From Linnemannia elongata (Eukaryota; Mortierellomycota; Mortierellomycetes; Mortierellales; Mortierellaceae), in assembly GCA_036320915.1 (NCBI GenBank), contig JAXBDG010000008.1, positions 2,294,001 to 2,358,000 on the forward strand: DNA of 64,000 nucleotides, in the 5' to 3' direction. Of the stretch, positions 1-11,084 are shown piece after piece (within the stretch, counting starts at the first letter, position 1; each line of letters opens with the position of its first letter). A program made the position numbers and the translations under genes. Under the pieces are notes generated by a model that saw nothing but the letters and a program-made list of their open reading frames with translations, did not search any database and had not been told where the DNA came from.

Positions 1-318
1 CGTTGAGGATCAAAGGGATTGACTTTTCGGCGACCGAGGCGACAACAGTGCGTGTGAACTTGCGTCGGACGTTTCTCTCAAGATCTCTCTGAGAGTAGGA
101 CACCTGGATGTCTATCATCAAACGTGTAACAACCCTTGTGAGTTACGCTGGGGAAGAGCAATCCCATGGTGGGAGCGAAGTGTGATCAAATATAAAAAAT
201 GAAGTGTTCGGTATCTATGCTTACTGAGAGTAGAATCTGTGGAGTTGGGAAGGATAGTCGCTCCGGAGTAGGAAGGAATAGCCGAGAGGGCCTTGAAGAT
301 CTCCTGTGGGGTTGCCAT
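1..318 (-). CDS. Unrecognised gene, 5' part only (left edge)
   Basis: Two exons are visible on the minus strand. Exon 1 runs from the ATG at 316-318 down to 225 and begins MATPQEIFKALSAIPSYSG. A GTAAGC donor and a GATGATAG acceptor remove 112-224, and exon 2 runs from 111 to the window edge with the frame open. Exon 2 is basic (RDLERNVRRKF) and then hydrophobic (SIPLILN). I do not recognise the family. No signal peptide or membrane segment can be judged from about 68 residues. It is divergent to UFL1, with about 290 bp between the two starts. The start is the first ATG after a CT-rich minus-strand leader. Confidence 0.6.
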
Positions 319-604
319 GGCGCGCGTGTGAATGAATGAGAATGGAATGTGCGTTGAAAGAGAAGACAAAGAAGAAGCGGAATGAGTCTGAGTCTCGCGC
401 CCTTTTTTGTGCTCGGTCATATTTTCCCAGGGGACATCCCTGATCATTCACAGTGTGACTGTGTGATACCCGAGTTGCAATTGGCCAATAGAATGAGCCA
501 TGAATGTTCCTGGGCCTCTCTGCATAAGTTACACCTTCAGAGTTCAGACACCCACAAAAAACTCCAATCGATTCCTTTCCTTTCAAGGACACGAAAAACT
601 CAAC
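319..604. promoter_or_regulatory. Short divergent intergenic region
   Basis: These 286 bp separate the starts of the left-edge gene (-) and UFL1 (+) and must hold both promoters. I see no clear TATA box or named operator. The sequence nearest the minus-strand start is pyrimidine-rich on that strand. Confidence 0.5.
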
Positions 605-3600
605 ATGACAACAACCATCTGGAAGACACTCTTTGGCCAGCCTGACAACCCCGACGACCTCAGGGGCCAAGCAACTCTGTCAGAAGACGCATGTGGAGAC
701 CTTATCCACTCTCTCGCCCGTCTCGGTTACCTCCCCAACATTGCTAACTCGCTCGACGGGAAGTCATTCATCACCCACGACCAACTCGACACCGACATAC
801 TATCTCTCCTCGACAAGCGCAGTGGTACTGGACAACCCTCTGTCACTCTTGGACGTTGATGCCAGAAAGGATTTATTTAAAGAGCTCTTTTCTCACAGTT
901 GTTGGAATATTACTATTGGTGGGTAAACTTTTAGGTCGCGTGAGTGTGCTGGACCTACCTAGGGCATTGAACGCCAACTCGTCCGATATCCAAGATCGTA
1001 TCCAGGCATTGATTCGTTCCCGACCCGGAAGGATCTTTCAAATTCAGGATGAACTCGTCAAGCTGTAAGCAACTTTATTGCCACCCTTCCCTGCGCTTCG
1101 TTTAGGCATACGTCTCAGCAACCAACCATTGATTAACACATCGGAAAACAACTGCTTCTTTGCCTTCAACTGATCATAGGGAGTATCTTCAGGAGATGAC
1201 ATCTCAATTGAACGAGGAACTCGCACAGCGTGGATTCCTGATGGCTTTGGAAGTTTCGCGCAAGTACAAATTCAGCATCGATTTTGTCCGCCAGGTAAAG
1301 GACATAACTAGACTTCAAATTATCTTCCGCCATTATGAGTGTCGCTATTCAGAATGTGCTCGTGGCCAAATCATTGACAATTATTTTTTTTATCTTTGAA
1401 AAAAGTTTTTGAAAGACCGCGTGGGGAGTACAATTCCAGGACAATGTGATACCGTCGACCGCGGACTTGTCGTTACACCTTGGTTTCACGAACAGGAGAA
1501 GGCCGCTCTACTCAAAGCTCTGAACCAGCTCAAAGAGTAAGCCCCTTGTCCATGATGCCCTCAAAGCAATGATCTTCACTCATTTTTTTATGGTAGTTCT
1601 TTCACTGATCCGTACTTATCATTTGCTTCATTAGACCGACGAGCTTGGTTTCTCTGAGGGCCAAGAATATTGTTCAGGAACAGTTCATGTACGGATTGTG
1701 TGATACACTGGCAAAGGAGACGGGACTTCTTGGAACATTCAAGGGTGTAGGCGATCAAGGCACCTTTGTGCCTCAACCCTATGAGCAACAGCAAACTGAT
1801 TGGATTGAGACGTTTTTCAAGAACAACGGGTTCATTGGTATGACCTTGTCTTCTCATAGCCAACCCCTCACTCTTGATATGCCCCTGCATGTGTGAAACG
1901 TATGATGCTCATCTTTTTTTCGTGCTTCGTCTACATATCTAGAACTGGATGCAGTCAAGAAACGTGGAGTGGCGGATCCAAAGGCGTACATGCAGACAAA
2001 CCACCCAACGGCCCTCCTGCTCGAAAGTCACGCTGTCAAGGAGAGTATCTGGTCCATCATCGATGCCAGTGTTGAGGACACCATTGCCAACCTCTCTTGG
2101 ATCGATGTCAAGGTTAGTTTGCACGCCACTATCCTCCATCTTTGTCAACCAAGTCATTTAATGCTTTCTATTGAAATTCTAACGCCACCAAAAAAAAAAA
2201 AAAAATAGCCACTCGTGCCATCACCCCTGACAAAGGAGGACATCTCTCGCCTCCTCCAACAACTTCCCAGTCTCACAGAACCAACTTCTCGGATCCCAGT
2301 CGCCCCAGAACAGGACCCTTCGCTTACAGGACTGAATGGAGGCTCGCCCCAGGAGACGCTTGTGATTCAGGACAGTATTGTTGTGACCTCGGGACAGTTC
2401 CAGAAGTGTCTCTTGAGGATGGGCCCGCTTTTGGATCGGAAAGCCAAGATGTTACTGTCGTGGAGGTTGTCTTTTGGTAACACCAACAATGATGATGATT
2501 TGGCTGATGGTGGTGGTCAGGGAGAGGATGCGGAGGGTGTCTTTTCAAATGACACTGCGAGTCTCAGGAGCCTGCTGGACCAAGCGTCTGCTATTACTGG
2601 AGGTGGTCCAGGATCAAAGAAGAGTCAAAAGGGAAAACAGACACAGCAACAACGCCTGCAACAACAGCAAGGAATTAAATCGGATGGGAAGAAGCAGCTT
2701 CGGGATTTCTTGACGATCCAGGATGTTAAGGACGAGATTCGGGAGATGGAACCCGACTTTGATTCCGTGGTCGTCAATGCTACTGCGGGTATTCTGTACA
2801 AGGACTTGTTGCAGAACCTGAAGGATAGAAACCGGTCTATGGTTCTTCGATCTCAGGAGGAGGATGAGGAGCAGGGGCAGGGAGGCGAGGAGGACCAGGG
2901 TGCAGTGATTGAGGAGCAGGCACAGAAGACACGGGAGGCTGTTTGGTCTAATGCGGCCATGTCGGAGATTCAGTCGCTCTCAAAGCGCATCCAACTTTCT
3001 TACAAGGCAATCGAAGTCTTTGAAGGTAATATTGAACGAAAGCGAAGATACTTGGTTGAAGAACACACGAATGGCAGCAAAGGAGAGCTGACACTCTTCT
3101 TATCATATCGCTTCTTATCCACCTTAGATGGCACGGTCAGGAACTCGCTCAGCAAGTATCTTCTCCAATCACTGTGCGTAGAACTACTCGACCTCACTAC
3201 TCTGTACCTTACCACCTTCATCAAAGACTCCGCCGCCACTTCGCCCACGGCACCATCCAAGAACGCAGAGGAGACGCGCGATCGTCTTCAAAAGGCATAC
3301 TCTGAACACCATAGTCAGACAGAAGCCTTCTCGGCAGGGAAAGGACCATTCCTCCTTCCTTCTGAAGACGCTGCCATGTTGTTGTCGGAGCTTATTCCAA
3401 AGGATCAGGTTGATCCGATAAAGAAGATGCGTAAATTGACTGCTGGGAGTGGCAAGGAGAAGAACCTGACCGAGTACTTGAATGTCTGGTCAGATCTCGT
3501 CAACAAATCGAACAGTCGACTCGAGAAAGTCGATACCTCTGATGCTGAAGATGGGTAAGAAACGAAGTTTGGTTTTTAACATGATCCGCTTGCATTTTCA

Positions 3601-4041
3601 GCAGCATAGCAGGCTTTGGACTAACTTCCACACCTCACACTTCCAAAATCCCTTATGTCATATAGTACCAAGTTGTCGGAACACTTGGAGGAGCTCCACA
3701 GAGTCCTGATGAACATCGAACCTCAAACAGACTCAGGAGCCTTGATGTTGCACATTGTCACCCTGATCGCATTCCAGAAATGGACCGGTCGCATGCTCCA
3801 TGCCTCTGGAAAGTACGTCCCACGCATCTTGCGACAACTCCGATCGACCATCGGACAGCAGCAAAACCAGAAGCTGCCTGGTGTTGATGGATCACAGCTA
3901 GAGCTGCTGGAGAAAATGATGAGCCATGTCATGTCCAATATCAAACAAGCTCAGGAGGAGAGCGATCCTGGAAGTGAACAGGAAGCTAAGCAGCTCTGGC
4001 AGTCTATTCACGAACTCGGGATCGACCTCACTAAACAGTAG
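605..4041 (+). CDS. UFL1: E3 UFM1-protein ligase 1 (UFL1)
   Basis: UFL1 is the ligase scaffold that transfers the ubiquitin-like modifier UFM1 to targets, notably ribosomes at the ER. Eight exons join in frame: 605-824, 935-1064, 1180-1294, 1406-1536, 1635-1837, 1943-2112, 2209-3554 and 3666-4041. They give 896 codons plus stop; human UFL1 has 794. The N-terminal third follows the family closely: LDGKSFIT, then RVSVLDLPRALN, the segment matching DENYLDRLAEE, QEQFMYGLCDTLAKETGLLGT, NGFIELDAVKKRGVADP, and SWIDVKPLVPSPLTKEDISRLLQQL. The middle has an acidic/Gln-rich low-complexity insert near 2500-2900, and the C-terminal part is helical. The start is the first ATG of the conserved frame. The gene is convergent with CDC73, with 114 bp between stops. 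No other UFM1-pathway gene is in this window. Confidence 0.93.
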
Positions 4042-4155
4042 AAGAGACCTTTTCACCTTTTTTTCTCGATAAAAAAGTGCTCTCGCAATGGGCCCTTTTA
4101 TTTTTGCGACGGTTTTGCAAAAGAAGTTCCAGCTGTTGTCGTGTCGGTCGTTTTC

Positions 4156-5950
4156 TTAGCAGGTGAGGAAGGGCTTGTTGGCGAGACACCATCCCTGCAA
4201 CTTGTCCCAGAACTCTGTAACAACAGCTCGATCCGCATGTCGACGATGGCGGTTCAACTATAAATTTCCAAATCAGCAAGGGGAATTTCCTTTGATTAAT
4301 CGTACGTTAAAAACAAATGAAAGCATTCCATGGACAAGTCAGACGCAGATGTCACATACGCTGATAATTTCGACATTCCAGGTCTTGATGGTCTCTTTTG
4401 GCTGCTCATCGGCCCACTTGGCATAGAATCCTTTGACCTGTGCAAACAGCTCGACGGGCTTCTGCCACTTGAACTTCTTGAACTGCCACTCTGCTCCTGT
4501 CGTAAACACGCACACAACACGATCCCAGTCTTCCGGTCTGAGGATGTCTGTATTGTCGATAACTTCGTATGGCACCTTTACTGACTCGTTTGGCTTCATG
4601 CGACGGTGGATCTTGAGTCGATTGGGCTTGGCTTCTCCCTTGTTGCGAATATCTCCACTGTCAGCGAACCTATCAAAGAAAGTTGAGAATAACTGTCAGT
4701 TCCATCCCCTTTGCCGTATTCACGTCACTTTGCAGCTGTGTCCATTTTCAATCACTTCGTGTCCGGGACTTACTCCTGTCCTTCCAGAAGCTGCTTGACG
4801 TTATACATGGTGATCATAGATGTGACAGCTGCGGGAACAATGATGATAGGCATCCGACTCGCTATTAAGAAGAAAAAAGGTACGCGCGTGCGTCAGAACA
4901 CGATGCCATAGTGGATATCCAGTGTTGTCTCATAACGTCCTCCGGCGGAGAAGTTAAAATTTACCTGATTTGGGACGAGCCTGAGAGGGGTTTGCTGAAG
5001 GTCGAGGGGTTTGCGAAGAAGATGATGCTCCGGGCCGTGCTGCTGAAGATGCTGGGGGTGCGGCTCCTGGTTGTCTTGGATCCGGCTTCTTGACTCCCTT
5101 GTCGTCCTTTCCTTTGCCCATGAGAATCTCGCTCCCGTTCTTTTGAATGTTGGCGAATGACTATATCATATTAGTGTGTCAAAAGTGAAACAAGGCGTCG
5201 TCAGCGAATGCTGCTGTACGGAACAATCCGCCTGTTATTGTGATATTGGCAATGCATCTCTGCCCGTGTTGCTCGCTTCAATGATACTCCCGACATGTAC
5301 CTTGCTACCACGCAAAACACTTGCGGTTGTCTTGGCCAATCGCTCCTTTGTTATGATGAGGCTCAAAACCTCGCTATCGTTTCCTGATGCTGTGTGTGTC
5401 GTAGTCTTTGGTTTCTTTGCTCCTGCATCCTGGTTGCTGTCCACGACGTCGTCTCCTGCTCTCTTATCTGCAAGAGTCCAAGAAAACGCGAAAAAAAAAA
5501 TATTAGTAACGGCAAAGTGTTCCTCCCAGGCGAAAAACGAGATCCCAGTAATACGTTCTGGCTTCACGTACTAGACTCGGTTTGGTATACAATGTTGGCG
5601 GAATGTGCTGTGGCTCCCTGAAGATAGTCGAGTACTAATCTCTTGTCCAGGATTGAAACGGTCGGGATCATCTTTTGAGCACCCTCCAACGAATATTCGG
5701 CAACACTCTGAGTGGACCTCTGGAGAAGGAAGAGGAGAGTTTCGAGGGTGTAGAATTCATCAGATGCTCCGCGTCTGTAATTGGTGGGGGTGCTTCTTGC
5801 AAACTTGAACTGCTTGGTTCCATCGTCAAAGACCACGCTGGTGGCATCTGTGAGCTCCTGCACTGTTGCTCCTGAGGCGTCGACCAGAGTAGGCTCCCGC
5901 TTGGCGATGGTGAACTCTCGCAAAAGACTGAGGGGATCGTTCTTTGACAT
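4156..5950 (-). CDS. CDC73: Paf1 complex subunit Cdc73 / parafibromin
   Basis: Cdc73 is a subunit of the Paf1 complex, which travels with RNA polymerase II and supports histone modification and elongation. Six exons join: 5572-5950, 5301-5467, 4965-5160, 4774-4861, 4360-4669 and 4156-4257, giving 413 residues. The N-terminus MSKNDPLSLLREFTIAKREP and the segment DEFYTLETLLFLL match the family N-terminal domain. A Pro/Ser/Ala-rich linker follows. The C-terminal Ras-like Cdc73 domain spans PIIIVPAAVTSMITMYNVKQLLEGQ, DRVVCVFTTGAEWQFKKFKW, and the terminal LNRHRRHADRAVVTEFWDKL. The first intron uses a GTACGT donor, which restores the frame. The gene is complete and is divergent to the GPI mannosyltransferase gene. 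Confidence 0.93.
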
Positions 5951-6158
5951 TGTGAGTCTGTATGTATGTTATTAGTCGTTGATTAGATGTTTAGGGTGAA
6001 GACTGATTGGTGATGATGGTGGTTGGCGAGAAACGGCCGAGTAAGTGGGAAAAGTCGCGTTTGCTGAAGCGTCGGTCGGTGGTCCAATCGAAAAAGACGA
6101 AAAGGAAGTCGTTGGAGTTGGGGGCAAATAAAGAGATCTGATCTCAAGGTGGCCTGGG

Positions 6159-6166
6159 TGACGTCA
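6159..6166. promoter_or_regulatory. Palindromic CRE-type site (TGACGTCA)
   Basis: A perfect ATF/CREB-type octamer lies in the 251-bp divergent spacer between CDC73 and the GPI mannosyltransferase gene, about 36 bp before the latter's first ATG. bZIP factors bind this sequence in fungi. Function here is inferred from position only. Confidence 0.35.
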
Positions 6167-6201
6167 GAGCCTAAAAAGGGCTGAAACGAAACCATAGGTC
6201 A

Positions 6202-8114
6202 ATGGTTTCGTTTCTCTTTGTTCCCCATCCTCACCACAAAGAACGCGAGCAAATGGAGGCTCACTCAAAACACACTTCCACCACACATAACACAGCCAAC
6301 AGGATAGGCACTGTCGCATACTATGCCCTCATCTCACGGCTCGTCATCTGGGGCATTGCAGCGGTCTCCCATGCCCTCATTCAGGACTACGACTCGGCCC
6401 TGGAATTAATCCTCCCTATCGAAACCGCCGGGCAGCAATTGTTCAAGAGCGTCTTTGGCGTCTTTCTCCGCTGGGATGCCTTTTACTTTGTGCACATTGC
6501 CGAGAAGGGATATGTCTTTGAGCAGGCCCATGCTTTCTTCCCCTTGGTCCCAGCCCTGACCCGACTTGTCGTCAACACTGGTAAAGAACGAACGAACAAA
6601 CTCGAAAAATTGGTGGCTGTGTTCTAGTTGGTGGCAACTTTCTTTTTCAAGTCTCAAAAAATGAACACGAAGGACTGAGTCGAACGGCAAACACGACTTT
6701 TTTTTTTTTAGTCCTGGCACCCTTTAGCTTTGCGCTCGACTACAAGCAGCAATTAGTTCTCGCCGGTGTCATCGTCGCAAACGCCTCCTTCATTGCCGCT
6801 ACCGTGCAACTTTACAGACTTACAAAGGAGCTCTTTGGACGCGAACAGTTTGCATTCCTCACAGCAATGCTCTACGTCCTTACACCCTCCGGCATCTTTA
6901 TGTCTGCAATGTAAGCAACTTTTGGCCTTGCACCTTTGTAGTTGGAAACACGAAGTGAACATCCTAGGTAACTAATATTGTCCATTCAATCTAAACGCCA
7001 ACAGCTATACTGAGAGTACATTCTCGGCCCTGTCGTTCACGGGAATGCTCTTCGCTGCCAGAAAGCAGTACTTGCTGGCTGCAATTGCTTGGTCCATCAG
7101 TTGCACAGCTCGGTCGAACGGTATTCTCTACGCCGGCTTTATCATCTACGACCTTGTTGTTCGCATGGACTTCAGCAAGCCATTGTTTGTAAGTTCAACG
7201 TCACTTTTTTATATCCGCCTGTCTAGGATGTCTTTCTCACTCTTCAATCTGTCACTTGCTACATCTCATACGTAACTCTATATCTTTTAGCACAAGATGC
7301 TTGTGTTAGTGAAAGCTGGCCTTCTCTGCCTGATCACATGGACCGGATTTGTCGCAGTTCAATTCTACGGCTACTCTCTGTACTGCACGGACTCTTCGAA
7401 TATTGATCCGAGACCTTGGTGCAACGCTAGCATTCCATTGATCTATACGTTTGTCCAGGACTTTTACTGGTACGCTTACTCTTCGTGTCGAATATCATCC
7501 TGTCACCTTTTGTAATGTCAGTTTGTCACAACTATTAACTTTGCTATTATGTCCAATTACGTTCATCTTGTCTTCTAGGAATGTTGGGTTCCTCCGGTAC
7601 TACGAAGTCAAGCAGATTCCCAACTTTTTGATGGCTGCTCCCATGATCGTTCTCTCAGCTTCAGGAATCATGTACTATGTCCTGTTCGATACTCATCGTG
7701 CCGTTACCCTCGGTCGCTCATCGACGCCTGGTATATGCATGCGCCTCTTCCGTTCAACATCGGTAAACATATGACAATTCGTTATTTCCGGCTAACTTGT
7801 GTACTATTTATCCATCGTTATTTTACTCTTACATAGCATCGGACAACAAGGATACTCCTCCTTTCATGAGTATCGCGTCGTTCCCTCATATTGTCCTTTG
7901 GGGAGTCCTCCTCCTCTCCAACATCACCACAATGCATATCCAGATCATTACGCGCGCATTCTCGTGTCTGCCACCAGTATACTGGTTCGCAGCCCATCAA
8001 TTCGAAGGAGAAGCAGTTTTAGGAGCTGGCTGGACAAAGACTGTCACCACGTTCTTTGTAATGTATGGCTTGATCGGCATCATTCTCTTTGCCAACTTTT
8101 TCCCACCTGCGTAG
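6202..8114 (+). CDS. GPI18: GPI mannosyltransferase 2 (PIG-V/GPI18 family)
   Basis: This ER membrane enzyme adds the second mannose to GPI-anchor precursors from dolichol-phosphate mannose. The family hallmark is in exon 1: LRWDAFYFVHIAEKGY followed by AHAFFPLVPALTRL. Later exons give YVLTPSGIFMSAIYTESTFS, ARSNGILYAGF, CNASIPLIYTFVQDFYWNVG, and the C-terminal hydrophobic stretch ending LIGIILFANFFPPA. Many hydrophobic segments fit a polytopic membrane protein. At least five introns interrupt it; one near 6581-6710 and others around 6911-7005, 7190-7291, 7470-7579 and 7735-7837 are supported by frame continuity. Two starts are possible, 6202 or the in-frame ATG at 6253 (MEAHSK); the first is taken here. 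Confidence 0.9.
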
Positions 8115-8390
8115 CTCAAATTCACCCCATTAGATATCCCAACAATATATATTTTAACAGGTGTATCCTGACGATGTAACCATTCTCCGCTTGGATGGCG
8201 AGTTGAGTAATTCACGTCGTTCGGATCTGTCTGTGACTCTCTGCTCAGTGATATGACTGGCTGGCCAAGGTGGACCTGAATTTTTTTCCTCCTCGAATGA
8301 ACCATATTTTTCCACACCGCCCGTCCTTTTTTCCACCCCTCCCACACACACACACACCCCCCGCACTTCAGACAGACCCCCCTTCGAACG

Positions 8391-10613
8391 ATGTTCGCCA
8401 GAATCATAAAGCCGGCCTCGCTCCCAAGGATCATCCCTTCTTCATCCCTCTCCCCTCTCCGCAGCAGCCTCATCCAACAACAAAAACTCACTGCCAGATT
8501 CATCACCTCTGCTGCCAAAATGACTTCCCCCGTCATTCCTCGCGCCGAACGCGTTGCCCACTTTGAACAGGATGGTAAATCAACTCTGATTCTCTTCAGT
8601 TCTCATCGACAACAACAACGACAACTTCAAAACTCTGTCTGGCACTCAGTCCGCAGCCTTGCTCAATAGCGTTAGCTGCTGCTTGTTATGACCTGATACA
8701 CAATAACTTACCATTCATCCTATCACTCCGTGCAATATTATTTTAGTTTGGTCCATTTTCACACCTCTGGCTCTCGAATGCCAGGCTGTTAACCTTGGTC
8801 AGGGTTTCATGAAGTAAGTACCAGATTGGACATGCTATTGATAAGGGCAATTGGCCGCTGGGATCTGCAAAAAAAAAAAAAAAAAAAATCGATCTAACGA
8901 ACTGTTTGTTTTACTTGTTATTCTTCAACATAGCTTCCCTCCCCCAGACTTTGTTATCGAGGCTGCTCGTGATGCCGTCACCCGCAACGACTGCAATCAG
9001 TACAGCCACCCCAAGGGTCGCCCAAGGCTGAGAAACGTAACTCATCTTTTTTTTTGCATTGTTCTTTCTTCCATGCTCCTCCCTTACCCCTAGCAAACAA
9101 GTACTTTTTTTTGCCCCAAAAGTTGATCAGAATCCTTACTTGTGCTACTTTACATCTCTGTCATTTTTCTCACGCCTATCCCTTTTTTCCCATTCCAAAT
9201 AGGCATTGGCAAAGTCGTACAGTCCTCTCTTCAACAGGACTCTCGACCCAGAGACTGAGGTTGTTGTCACTGCTGGAGCCAACGAGGGTATGTCCATATC
9301 AGGATGGTTCATGAACTACTGCAGGAGAGGAGGCGAATGACACGGAGGGGGCGAATTCCTGTCAACATGCGCCTCAATTGAGAACGATTGCAACATCTAA
9401 CAGACGGACGTCCGCCGCGGCATTTCAATTTTTTATTTTGTCATGCGTACATTAGGCATTTTCAGCATCTTTGCAGGATACTTGGACCAGGGCTCCGAGG
9501 TCATTCTTATGGAGCCCTTCTTTGACCAGTACATCGTAAGTCAGGAAACGAAGATATTGGGATTTGATATTTCATTGTGGACAAGTGGCGCTTCAAGACA
9601 TCCTATTCACCATTTTATCGCACCTCGATTGTTAAAACTAGTCCAACATCACAATGAATGGAGGAGTGCCTGTCTACTGCCCTATCCGCCCTGCAGGCGA
9701 TTCTTCCAAGGACATGCCTGCAAGTGAATGGAAAATCGACATCAAGGAGCTGGAGTCCAAGATCACCCCCCGGTCCAAGATTATTGTCCTCAACACCCCT
9801 CACAACCCCATCGGCAAGGTCTTCTCGCGTGAGGAGCTCGAAGAGATTGGCGCCTTGGCCATCAAGCACAACCTCCTGATCATCAGTGACGAAGTGGTAC
9901 GTACTCCACTCTATATCGATTGCTCAATTGAGGGAAAATGTGGCACATTTTTCATTGGGACTAACATCGTGTTGTCTCTCTTTTGTATCTGCTAGTACGA
10001 TCGCTTGTACTTTGACCCTACGAAGCATCAGCGCATTGCTACTCTGGATGGACTCTGGGAGCGCACAATCACTGTCGGAAGTGGTGGAAAGACTTTTGGA
10101 ACGACAGGCTGGCGTATTGGTTGGTTGATCGGACCCAAGGCTTTGGTTGAGCCCGCTTTGGCTGCCCACACCCGTATCGTCTTCTGCGTCAACTCTCCCC
10201 TTCAGGAGGCCATTGCTGTTGGATTCGAACAGGCAGATGAGCGTGGGTTCTTTGGAAGCCAGATCAAGGCGTACGAGCACAAGCGCGAGAAGTTGCTCAA
10301 TGTCTTCCGCGAGCTGGGTTTGCCCTGCACCATCCCCGAAGGATCGTACTTCATCCTTGTGAACACGGACAAGATCCAGGTGCCTGAGGATTACAAGTTC
10401 CCTGATCTGTTGTGGAATCGCCCTAAGGATTTCCGTACCTGCTACTGGTTGACAAAGGAGATTGGTGTCTGTGCGATCCCACCGACCGAGTTTTACTCCA
10501 AGCCCAACCAGGTTTTGGCCGAGAACTTTGCGCGCTTTGCGTTCTGCAAGACGGATGAGACCCTGGATGCAGCAGCCGAGAGACTTTTGAAGCTCAAGGC
10601 ATACATTAAATAG
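8391..10613 (+). CDS. BNA3: Kynurenine/glutamine aminotransferase (KYAT/BNA3 type)
   Basis: This is a PLP-dependent class I/II aminotransferase related to kynurenine-oxoglutarate transaminase and cysteine-S-conjugate beta-lyase, making kynurenate and related products. The order of motifs fits: VNLGQGFMNFPPPDFV, NQYSHPKGRPRLR, VVVTAGANEGIFSIF, EVILMEPFFDQY, IVLNTPHNPIGKVFS, LLIISDEVYDRLYFD, and the PLP-lysine motif SGGKTFGTTGWRIGW. The C-terminus is complete. About seven introns are removed. Residues 1-43 from the ATG at 8391 are Arg/Ser/Leu-rich with few acids, as in a mitochondrial presequence. A second in-frame ATG at 8520 (MTSPVIPRAERV) would give a cytosolic form. CT-rich sequence precedes the start. 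Confidence 0.92.
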
Positions 10614-11084
10614 AAGTAGAATGTTCTTTTTTTATATTTCCCATGCATAACATAAAGGGAAGAGAAAACCACATTGACACAAGCTAAGAGAGAGAGGGAG
10701 AAAGAGAGAAGGAGAAAGCACGGCGCGCATTGATGTCGTATGCTCGATCAATTGCGAAGCGTTGATGCATTGTGAGTTCGGTCAATGTCACATCCAACAA
10801 AGATTCTAGCGTGTGCAAGTAAAAAGTGAGATATCTCATGCGAATTTTTGATCAAAGGGAAACCTTATTCGATCTTTTCATCAACGCCCAAAGGAACAAA
10901 ATGACTCTTTTTTGACCCACTCTCACAGACAGACACACCAGCAATCGATAAAACCTCCTTTATCTATTCTATTCGACTTTGTTCCCTCACTCTCTTTTCT
11001 TTTCTTTTCTTTTCTTTCTTTATTTTCACTCTCACCAAAAAAAAAACTCATCAGGAGCCACCCCTCCCAGGAAGAAGACACGCC
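10614..11084. other. Intergenic stretch before MET2
   Basis: It holds the 3' flank of the aminotransferase gene, a purine-rich AGAGAG tract near 10685-10720, and the MET2 promoter. The latter carries a strong TTTTC-repeat pyrimidine tract at about 10978-11030. I see no gene. Confidence 0.5.
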
